From assembly GCF_938028825.1 (NCBI RefSeq), contig NZ_CALIZP010000046.1, forward strand, positions 1-46,129: a stretch of DNA of 46,129 nt, in the 5' to 3' direction. This DNA is from an uncultured Cardiobacterium sp. GTDB lineage: Bacteria; Pseudomonadota; Gammaproteobacteria; Cardiobacteriales; Cardiobacteriaceae. Below, one piece after another: positions 25,735-32,500 of the stretch. Position numbers and translations under genes: made by a program. The stretch's first letter is position 1; each line of letters begins with the position of its first letter. A model generated the notes under the pieces. It had not been told where the DNA came from. It ran no database searches and was given only the letters and a program-made list of their open reading frames with translations.

Positions 25735-26967
25735 TCATTCCCGCCAGCGCTTGAAGACGAGGGAGGTGTTGACGCCACCGAAGGCGAAGTTGTTGTTCAT
25801 CACCACGTCCGTGTCGATGGCGCACGCTTCATTGCGGATGAAATCCACCCGGCCGCAGCGTTCGTCCACATGGTGCAGGTTCAGGGTCGGCATGAACAGG
25901 CCGTCGCGCATCATTTCGATGGCGAACCAGCTTTCCAGCGCGCCGCAGGCGCCGAGGGTGTGGCCGAAGTAGCTTTTTTGCGAGCTGAGCGGCACGCCGT
26001 GCGGGAAGAGGCGGGCGGTGGCAAGGGTTTCGGCGATGTCGCCCTGTTCGGTGGCGGTGCCGTGGCCGCTGACGTAGCCGACTTCTTCCGCCGCGATGCC
26101 CGCCTGCGCCAGCGCCATCGCCATGCAGCGGTACATGGTGTCCTGCTCCGGGCGGGTAACGTGCGTGCCGTCGCAATTGCTGGCAAAGCCGATGATTTCC
26201 GCGTAGATGCGTGCGCCGCGCGCCTGCGCGCTTGCGAGTGTTTCCAGCACCAGCATGCCCGCGCCTTCGCCGATGACCAGGCCGTCGCGGTCGCGGTCAT
26301 ACGGTGCCGGCGTGCTTTGCGGGGCGTCGTTTTTCAGGCTGGCGGCATAGAGGGAGTCGAAGACGCAGACTTCGGAATGGCAGAGTTCTTCGCCGCCGCC
26401 CGCCAGCATCATCGGAATCAGGCCGAAGCGGATGGCTTCGTAGGCGTAGCCGATGGCCTGGCTGCCGGAGGTGCAGGCGCTCGATGTGGGAATCAGCCGC
26501 CCTTGCAGGCCGAAGAAGATGGCGAGGTTGGCGGCGGTGGTGTGCGGCATCATGCGGATGTAGGTGTTGGCGGAGAAGCCGTCCGAGCGGCCATCCATAA
26601 TCAGTTTGGCAATGTCGCAGATGTCGCGGGTGCTGCCGGTGGAGGAGCCGCTGGCGACGCCCATGCGGCCATCGCGGATGGCAGGGTCATCCAGCAAGCC
26701 TGCGTCGGCGAGTGCCCGCTCGCCCGCCTCGACGCACATTTGCGATACCGGCCCCAGGCTGCGCAGTTGTTTGCGCGTCCAGTGCGCGGGCGGTGCGTAG
26801 CCGTCAATCGGTGCGGCGAGCCTGGCGTGCAAATCCTCGACATCGCGCCATTCCGGCATCGCCCGCACCGCGTTTTCGTAACGCAGCATCCGCGCGCGCA
26901 CCGTCGGCCAGTCTTTGCCGAAGGCCGTTACCGCACCGCAGCCCGTAATCACCACCCTGTTCAACAC
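25735..26967 (-). CDS. Beta-ketoacyl-ACP synthase, aryl-polyene-like
   Basis: A 410-residue elongating ketosynthase with intact triad: Cys165 in SSACTSGS, His302 in SGHGTATEQGD and His336 in KSYFGHTLGACG. It differs from FabF at 6.7-8.0 kb in its N-terminal region and in the CTSGS nucleophile elbow, and looks like ketosynthases of aryl-polyene/xanthomonadin-type clusters. The predicted reaction is condensation of malonyl-ACP with a growing unsaturated chain. It overlaps the preceding reductase gene by 7 nt, indicating coupled translation. The family is certain; the pathway is inferred. Confidence 0.88.
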   Translation of the reverse strand: MLNRVVITGCGAVTAFGKDWPTVRARMLRYENAVRAMPEWRDVEDLHARLAAPIDGYAPPAHWTRKQLRSLGPVSQMCVEAGERALADAGLLDDPAIRDGRMGVASGSSTGSTRDICDIAKLIMDGRSDGFSANTYIRMMPHTTAANLAIFFGLQGRLIPTSSACTSGSQAIGYAYEAIRFGLIPMMLAGGGEELCHSEVCVFDSLYAASLKNDAPQSTPAPYDRDRDGLVIGEGAGMLVLETLASAQARGARIYAEIIGFASNCDGTHVTRPEQDTMYRCMAMALAQAGIAAEEVGYVSGHGTATEQGDIAETLATARLFPHGVPLSSQKSYFGHTLGACGALESWFAIEMMRDGLFMPTLNLHHVDERCGRVDFIRNEACAIDTDVVMNNNFAFGGVNTSLVFKRWRE

Positions 26968-27689
26968 AATCCTCCGTTCACCGCCAGCACCTGCCGCGTG
27001 ATGTAGCTCGCACCACTGCTCATCAGGAAGCGCACCGCCTGTGCGACTTCATCCGCCTCGCCGCAGCGGCCCAGCGGGATCATTTTCAGGATGTCGGCGA
27101 CCGGCACCCGTTCATCGACCATCTCCGTGGCTATCAACCCCGGTGCGACGGCGTTCACGGTGATGCCGCGTTTGCCGAGCTCGATGGCGAGCGCCTTGAC
27201 CGCGCCAATCAGCCCCGCTTTGGAAGCGCTGTAATTGACCTGACCGCGATTACCGATCAGCCCGGACACGGATGACACGGCGACAATCCGCCCGCCGCGC
27301 CGCAGGCGGATCATCGGCATGATGAGCGGGTGCAGGACGTTGAAGAAGCCGTCAAGATTGGTGCGCAGCACCGTGTCCCAGTCGTCATCGGTCAGTGCGG
27401 GAAAGGCGGCGTCGCGGGCGAGGCCGGCGTTCAGCACCACGCCGTAGTAGGCGCCATGTGCGGCGATGTCGGCGGTCAGTGCCGCCCGCGCCACTTCGCG
27501 CTCGCACACGTCGAAAGCGAGGAGGCGCGCCGTGCCGCCCGCCGCTTCGATTTGCGCCACCGTCGCGGCAGCTTCTGCCCGGTGCCCGCGATAGTGCACG
27601 GTCACGGCAAAGCCGTCTGCGGCGAGACGCAGGGCGATTGCCCGCCCGATGCCGCGACTCGCGCCGGTAACCAGTACCGCCTCAGCCAT
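26961..27689 (-). CDS. 3-oxoacyl-ACP reductase, FabG2/ApeQ-like
   Basis: A 242-residue short-chain dehydrogenase: NADPH site TGASRGIGRAIAL at residues 8-20, the NAG motif, and catalytic Ser140, Tyr153 and Lys157 (NYSASKAG). It is more divergent than the housekeeping fabG at 8.3-9.1 kb. A strong AAGGAGG precedes the ATG at 27689; the extra upstream frame is rejected. It forms a two-gene unit with the ketosynthase and is the second of the enzyme types expected in aryl-polyene synthesis. Confidence 0.88.
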   Translation of the reverse strand: MAEAVLVTGASRGIGRAIALRLAADGFAVTVHYRGHRAEAAATVAQIEAAGGTARLLAFDVCEREVARAALTADIAAHGAYYGVVLNAGLARDAAFPALTDDDWDTVLRTNLDGFFNVLHPLIMPMIRLRRGGRIVAVSSVSGLIGNRGQVNYSASKAGLIGAVKALAIELGKRGITVNAVAPGLIATEMVDERVPVADILKMIPLGRCGEADEVAQAVRFLMSSGASYITRQVLAVNGGLC

Positions 27690-27845
27690 GCGCTTCCTCC
27701 TTCTTATCAAAACCAAAGATGGGCGCATTGTAACCGTTCCATCCGGCGGGCAGGGATACACGGCACCGTGGCAGGCGCCGGGTGCGACAATGCGGGAAAG
27801 GAGAGGCAGAGAAAACGGGACGTTGCGCCGGATGGGGAAATGCGG

Positions 27846-27875
27846 GGAAAAAATTGCCAGAGATTCGTCTGGCAA
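27846..27875 (-). terminator. Terminator after csrA
   Basis: TTGCCAGA (27854-27861) and TCTGGCAA (27868-27875) pair perfectly around a 6-nt loop. On the minus strand the stem is followed by a T-run (27848-27855). It is about 75 nt past the csrA stop. The rest of 27690-27845 shows no gene. Confidence 0.85.
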
Positions 27876-27948
27876 CGCTACGCTTGTTTGTTATATGGAG
27901 AAAGAATCGCGGATATGGGGCGAGGGCCGGATAGCAGTTTGGGGCGTT

Positions 27949-28143
27949 TTATTCTGCGACAGGCGGTTTGTTGCCGCCGTTTTCGCCCATCAAACGCTGA
28001 TAAATCTCTTCCCGGTGCACCGCGATATGATCCGGTGCCTTGATGCCCAAACGTACCTGATTGCCCTTCACTGCCAGCACCGTGACTTCTATGTCGTCGT
28101 CGATGATGATGGTCTCTCCTACCCTGCGGGTAAGTATCAACAT
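27949..28143 (-). CDS. csrA: Carbon storage regulator CsrA/RsmA
   Basis: A 64-residue RNA-binding protein starting MLILTRRVGETI, with the VLAVKGNQVRLGIKAP core and AVHREEIY near residue 45, all signatures of CsrA. It binds GGA motifs in mRNA leaders and controls translation or stability. AGGAGT precedes the ATG. The upstream extension of the frame is non-coding. In many relatives csrA follows alaS; here it is isolated, with a 414-nt non-coding upstream stretch and its own terminator. Confidence 0.95.
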   Translation of the reverse strand: MLILTRRVGETIIIDDDIEVTVLAVKGNQVRLGIKAPDHIAVHREEIYQRLMGENGGNKPPVAE

Positions 28144-28557
28144 AATGTACTCCTGATTTTTCCTAAAATAATGCCCAATTGCGTAACGCTTATTGCACAG
28201 ATGCTGTTCCATGTGTGCGTGCTTACGCCTGTTTTTTATATGGCGGGTTATCTGTTTCCGGGACAAACGCCCCGCCCTGCTTTGCTTTCGCATAGTTTCC
28301 GGCGTTCCCGGCGGCCGTTCTGGTTTCGTATTTGGGAAAGTCTGGTTTCAGCAGGGCTGCATCGCCAGGTTTTTGTGGTTCTATGTTGATATTTATTGTT
28401 AATCAACATTGTTTCCACATTAACTGCCGTCAGTCAGCCGTATTTTTTGCAATCAGAAAGCGGCTCGCATTGTAAGCAAAAAGATCGTTATAGCCAAACG
28501 GAAGCAGAGAAATATTTGGGTCTTGGAAAAAATATCAGGTTCTATGCGGGGTTATCT
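28144..28557. other. Non-coding stretch between csrA and the PanC-like gene
   Basis: A 414-nt stretch, more AT-rich than its surroundings in parts. It must hold the csrA promoter on the minus strand, but no convincing -35/-10 pair was found. A short imperfect inverted repeat (GTTGAT and ATCAAC, about 28386-28408) is present. No tRNA-like cloverleaf or convincing small ORF was seen. Confidence 0.5.
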
Positions 28558-29049
28558 TTATAACGAAACGGCATATCCGCCGTATATGCCATCCGTCATG
28601 CGCATCCAGAGGATGCTGTGCGTTTCCCGCCGGTGGCTGTGAATTAGTGTGTGAATATCATAGCAGCCAAAGTGAAGCGGAGTAATTCCCTTATTTTTCA
28701 GGATATTCTCACCACGCCGCATGGTGCTTGCCACGTCGTGCCCGGCGCGAATGGCCTGGGCGCAGCGGTCGAGCACGGCATAGGGCAGGCTTGCTTCGTC
28801 AGGCAGGGTGGGGGGCAGGGCGGTATCGCAACCTTCGTCATCCAGCATGGCCAGTGCCGGGCGGTTGCTTTCGCCGTCGCCGTCCAGAACCGCCAATACC
28901 GTATCGCAGCGGGTGAGAGTTTCATGCAGCAGGGCGCCGCTTTCGCGCGGCAGGCCGTTCAGGAAAGGCAGGAGTGCCCAGGTTTTGCCGCTGTCTTGCC
29001 GGGTGAGTTGCCACTCTTTGAGGTGCTTGACGGTGTTGATGATGCGCAT
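28558..29049 (-). CDS. Shrunken PanC-like protein, probably not a pantothenate synthetase
   Basis: A 163-residue protein. The N-terminus (MRIINTVKHLKEW, then GKTWALLPFLNGLP) follows the first strand-helix-strand of pantothenate synthetase. The next part (DTVLAVLDGD ... DTALPPTLPD) tracks the second, and the end (ILKNKGITPLHFGCYDI) resembles the PanC C-terminal domain. It is about 120 residues shorter than PanC. The ATP-binding HxGH-type motif is replaced by LPRESGALLH, and no KMSKS-like site is visible. It sits where panC often lies, downstream of pcnB and folK. GGAAGGG precedes the start. I infer a degenerate or repurposed paralogue; the match is by eye and could be wrong. Confidence 0.5.
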   Translation of the reverse strand: MRIINTVKHLKEWQLTRQDSGKTWALLPFLNGLPRESGALLHETLTRCDTVLAVLDGDGESNRPALAMLDDEGCDTALPPTLPDEASLPYAVLDRCAQAIRAGHDVASTMRRGENILKNKGITPLHFGCYDIHTLIHSHRRETHSILWMRMTDGIYGGYAVSL

Positions 29050-29082
29050 CGCCCTTCCCTGCTGCCGTCCGCCGCCGACGGT

Positions 29083-29310
29083 TCAGTCGTCCTCGCGGTA
29101 GTCATCGTCATAGCCGTAGTCGTCGAAGTCGTCGCGCTCGTCGCCTTCGTCATCGTAATACCAGCCGTCTTCGCTACTGCGTTCCGCGCCGTCCCAGTCT
29201 TCCTGGTAATCTTCGGCGGCTTCTTCGTTTTCCATTTCCTGCCATTCGCGTTCCAGCTCCGCCTCGCGGTCGAAGTTTTCGTAGTCAAAGTCGTCATCTT
29301 TGGGGGACAT
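29083..29310 (-). CDS. Very acidic 75-residue protein
   Basis: A 75-residue protein in which Asp and Glu make up roughly half of all residues, with many Tyr and Trp and only a few basic residues. AGGAGT sits 8 nt before the ATG at 29310. It lies between folK (42 nt upstream) and the PanC-like gene (34 nt downstream) in the same orientation, consistent with an operon. It is probably disordered, and could act as a nucleic-acid mimic or a metal or basic-protein binder, but nothing in it fixes a role. The good ribosome site argues that it is real. Confidence 0.6.
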   Translation of the reverse strand: MSPKDDDFDYENFDREAELEREWQEMENEEAAEDYQEDWDGAERSSEDGWYYDDEGDERDDFDDYGYDDDYREDD

Positions 29311-29351
29311 ATCGGGACTCCTATGGGTAATGTGTAGCGATTAAGCAAGAT

Positions 29352-29843
29352 TCATGCCGCTTGCCAGTTGTCGTGGGAAATGCGGGTGATACCGCTCGTG
29401 TCGCAGCGCATCAGCCAATCATGCAGGCTGACGCCGTCCAGCGGCAGTTCCGGGTTCAGCTCGGCAAGCGGGTAGAGGACGAACGCCCGCGCATAGATGC
29501 CGGGGTGCGGCACGGTCAATTGCGGCAGGTTGAGACGCACGTCATCATAAAGCAGCACATCGAGATCCAGGGTGCGCGGCGCGTTTTTGAAGGGCCGCTC
29601 GCGCCCCTGTGCCTGTTCAACCCGCTGCAACTGCGCCAGCAATGCCAACGGCGGCAAGTGGGTGCGGTAGCGGATGACGGCATTGATGAAATCGGGCTGG
29701 TCGGTGTAGCCCCACGGCGGGGTGCGATAGAGCGAGGAAGCGGCCTCTTCCTGCAACACGGCGGCCAGTGTTTGCCGTGCCCGCAGCAGTTGGGCGACGG
29801 GATCGGACTGATTGCTGCCGAAGGCAACCCAGGCGGTGTGCAT
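29352..29843 (-). CDS. folK: 6-hydroxymethyl-7,8-dihydropterin pyrophosphokinase
   Basis: A 163-residue HPPK. The N-terminal AFGSNQSDP, the SSLYRTPPWG motif, the DFINAV motif and NAPRTLDLDVLLYDD are the family signatures. It transfers pyrophosphate from ATP to 6-hydroxymethyl-dihydropterin in folate synthesis. It starts 9 nt after pcnB, the conserved pcnB-folK pair. Confidence 0.95.
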   Translation of the reverse strand: MHTAWVAFGSNQSDPVAQLLRARQTLAAVLQEEAASSLYRTPPWGYTDQPDFINAVIRYRTHLPPLALLAQLQRVEQAQGRERPFKNAPRTLDLDVLLYDDVRLNLPQLTVPHPGIYARAFVLYPLAELNPELPLDGVSLHDWLMRCDTSGITRISHDNWQAA

Positions 29844-29852
29844 CGGGAGGCG

Positions 29853-31169
29853 CTAACTGCGTTTGCGCCGTACACCGCCGCGCGGGCGGCGCTGCGCACC
29901 ATCACCCTCCGGCGGAGCATTGTGCAACTGCCCGGCATCAACGGCGAGATCCGGGTCTTCCTGCAACGCCGTCCACAGCGCGACCAGCTCGTCAATCTGC
30001 TCGCCCGCGCCCTGGCGCACCAGCAGGAAATCATAGGCGGCGCGGAAACGCGGATGCGCCAGCACGGCGTGCATCTTGCGCAAATTGCCGCGCGCCGCCT
30101 GATCGAGGCGCGCCTGCAACGTCCAGATTTCGCGAATCATGCCGCGCAGCCGCACCGGAATGGCGAGGCGCTCGCTGGCGGCGATATGCACCACATCCAC
30201 CGCTTCGTGCATGGCGCTGTGCCAGTTGTCGCGCTCTTGCAGCAGTCCGCGATACTGCAACTGATACACCGGCCAGAGGATGGCGGCGAGCAGGAAGGCG
30301 ATCGTTACCGGCTTGTCGTCCGCCACCCGCGCATCGGTGTTGGCAAGCGCGATGCGCACCACACGCTCCGCGTACCGCCCATAAGCGGCATGCGGGTGTG
30401 CAAACACCTTGCCCGCGTCGGGAAAGAGCATGGCGAACAGCCCGTAACGCTGCAACACATCAAAACACGCCTCGCCATAGCCGCTCATGAACAGCTTCTG
30501 CGCCTCGTCAAAGAGACGCGCGGCGGGCACGGCGCGCAAATTGTCGCGGCAAGCGGCAATCGCCGCTTCCGTCGCTGCTTCCAGCGGCATACCCAGCTTG
30601 GCGGCGAAGCGTGCGGCGCGCAGCATCCGCACCGGGTCTTCCGTGTAACGCGTTGCCGGATCGCCGATGACGCGGATCGTCCGCGCCGCAATATCATCAA
30701 GCGCGCCGACATAATCGCGCAGCTCGTCGCGCTTTACGTCGTAATACAGCGCATTGATGGTGAAATCGCGGCGCACCGCGTCATCCTCAATCGAGCCATA
30801 GTGATTGTCTTCCAGCACCGAGCCGAAACTGTCCGTGCGCGCCACACGTTCCGGCGGCGCGCGGAAGGTTGCCACCTCGATAATGTCGCGGCCGAAATGC
30901 ACATGGGCGAGGCGGAAACGCCGCCCGATCAGGCGGCAGTTGCGGAAAATCGCCGCGACCTCTTCCGGGCGGGCATTGGTGGCAATATCAAAATCCTTCG
31001 GCTGCTTGCCGAGGAGCAAATCGCGCAGGCAGCCGCCGACGAGAAAAGCCTCGAAACCGGCCTCATCCAGGCGCTGCACGATTTTCAGCGCGCGCGGGTC
31101 AATATCATGTGCATCAATAGCGTGTTCGCCGTGCCGGCGGCGAATGGGAGTCATAGCGGCGTCGTTCAT
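29853..31169 (-). CDS. pcnB: Poly(A) polymerase I
   Basis: A 438-residue class II nucleotidyltransferase. FLVGGCLRDLLLG lies near residue 43, the catalytic DFDIAT near residue 59 and RRDFTINALYY near residue 130. The C-terminal extension ends in a basic tail (QRRPRGGVRRKRS), typical of PcnB rather than Cca. It adds poly(A) to RNA 3' ends and so promotes decay. The start at 31169 has GAGGA upstream; the longer frame (to 31337) is rejected as non-homologous. It is followed directly by folK. Confidence 0.94.
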   Translation of the reverse strand: MNDAAMTPIRRRHGEHAIDAHDIDPRALKIVQRLDEAGFEAFLVGGCLRDLLLGKQPKDFDIATNARPEEVAAIFRNCRLIGRRFRLAHVHFGRDIIEVATFRAPPERVARTDSFGSVLEDNHYGSIEDDAVRRDFTINALYYDVKRDELRDYVGALDDIAARTIRVIGDPATRYTEDPVRMLRAARFAAKLGMPLEAATEAAIAACRDNLRAVPAARLFDEAQKLFMSGYGEACFDVLQRYGLFAMLFPDAGKVFAHPHAAYGRYAERVVRIALANTDARVADDKPVTIAFLLAAILWPVYQLQYRGLLQERDNWHSAMHEAVDVVHIAASERLAIPVRLRGMIREIWTLQARLDQAARGNLRKMHAVLAHPRFRAAYDFLLVRQGAGEQIDELVALWTALQEDPDLAVDAGQLHNAPPEGDGAQRRPRGGVRRKRS

Positions 31170-31294
31170 GCCGTCCTCATAAAAAAGAAACGCAAAAAAG
31201 CGGGAGAAATACGGGCGACGGCCTTCCCTGTCGCCACAGCGGGCGCGCATTGTAGCCTGCCGGCCGCGCGGAAATCCATTACGGCGCGGGCGGT

Positions 31295-32500
31295 TCAGGC
31301 ACCGCCTCTGGCGCGGTAGGCGGCATACATCATGCACAGCGGCAGGGCGAAAAAGAGGAAGCCGCTGTTGTGGCTGTACAGCGCCGCCTGGGTCAGGCTG
31401 AAGCCGCTGTACAGCAGGATGTGCGCGCTGCCCGCCAGGCGCAGTGCAGCAGCGTCCGCATCCGCCGGGCGGCCGTGGCGGCGGTAGCAGTAAAGCGGCA
31501 CGAGGAAGAGGTAGAGGACGATGAGGAGGCCGACGCTGCCGCGCCGCGCGAAGGCGTCGAGAAATTCGTTATGCATGTGGCCGAACTGGCTGATGCTCGG
31601 CCAGCTGGCCTTGTCGGCGAGCATCCGCGCCGTGCCAGGGCCGAAGACGGGGTAGCGGCTGCCTTCTTCCCAGGCGAAGTGCCACATTTCGAGGCGCGCG
31701 CCGATGGAGGTGTTGCTGTCGCCCTGCCGGTAGAGGGCGATGTCGTGGCGCGCTTCGGCGAGGCGTTCGCTGATGATGTCGCCTTTGCCCAGCCAGAAGG
31801 TGCCGCCGAGGGCGAGGAGGATAACGCCGCTGATGGCGACGCTGCGCGCGCGGAAGTGGCGGCGGCGCAGGGAGAGGATGGCGAGGATGGCGAGTGTCCA
31901 GGCAAGCGCGGTGAAGCTGCCGCGTGTTTGCGAGAGGAAGACGGTGTAGAGCCCGGCGAGGATGCCCGCCAGCGGCGGCAGGAGCGCCCAGCCGCGCGGT
32001 CTGCCGCGCAGGCTGCATGCGCAGAGCAGGGCGAAGAGCATGGCGAGGTTGCCGAGCTGGATGGGGTGCAGGTAGCGGGCGGCGCGACCGTCCGGCAGGA
32101 GTTCGGGGGCGTAGTGGGTGTAGTAGAGGGCGGAGGCGAGACCGAGAACGGCACCCGCCGCCGCGCCCCACCAGATGGCGCGCGGGTCGGGCGGGTTGGC
32201 GGCGAGGTAGGCGAGGAGAAGCGGCATCACCAGGAATTTGAGCGGGATGTTGTAGTAGGTGTCGCGCAGACCGGAGAGCCACACGTCGATAAGGGCGACG
32301 GTTCCCATGAGGATGAAGCCGAGCGCGATGAGGCGCAGGTCGCGCCCGCACGGGCGTCTTTTCCACCATTGCGGCAGGCCGAGGAGGGCGGCGAGGAAGA
32401 GGATGCCCGCGCCGTAGTTGTAGCCGCCCTTGACGGCGATGCTGAGGGCGAAGGTGAGGAAGACCGCCGCGTTGTTGAGGCGGATGAGGGTGGCGTTCAT
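31295..32500 (-). CDS. O-antigen ligase family membrane protein (WaaL/Wzy_C)
   Basis: A 401-residue protein with about 10-12 hydrophobic helices and a long polar periplasmic loop (about residues 230-320). The motif FGHMHNEFLDAFARRGSVG holds the conserved His of the Wzy_C/ligase superfamily. The family joins polysaccharide to lipid A core (or polymerises O-units) at the periplasmic face of the inner membrane. The start overlaps the upstream glycosyltransferase stop (ATGA); the longer frame to 33091 is a shadow. It is the last gene of the three-gene glycan operon, about 125 nt before pcnB. Confidence 0.88.
   Translation of the reverse strand: MNATLIRLNNAAVFLTFALSIAVKGGYNYGAGILFLAALLGLPQWWKRRPCGRDLRLIALGFILMGTVALIDVWLSGLRDTYYNIPLKFLVMPLLLAYLAANPPDPRAIWWGAAAGAVLGLASALYYTHYAPELLPDGRAARYLHPIQLGNLAMLFALLCACSLRGRPRGWALLPPLAGILAGLYTVFLSQTRGSFTALAWTLAILAILSLRRRHFRARSVAISGVILLALGGTFWLGKGDIISERLAEARHDIALYRQGDSNTSIGARLEMWHFAWEEGSRYPVFGPGTARMLADKASWPSISQFGHMHNEFLDAFARRGSVGLLIVLYLFLVPLYCYRRHGRPADADAAALRLAGSAHILLYSGFSLTQAALYSHNSGFLFFALPLCMMYAAYRARGGA

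Noticed and set aside
27649..28389. A 246-residue plus-strand frame across csrA
   Set aside because: It is antisense to csrA and its terminator, with no recognisable domain and no ribosome site of note.
28144..28557. tRNA or small RNA gene upstream of csrA
   Set aside because: No cloverleaf, no promoter-terminator pair and no GGA-rich stem-loops typical of Csr-sequestering RNAs were found.
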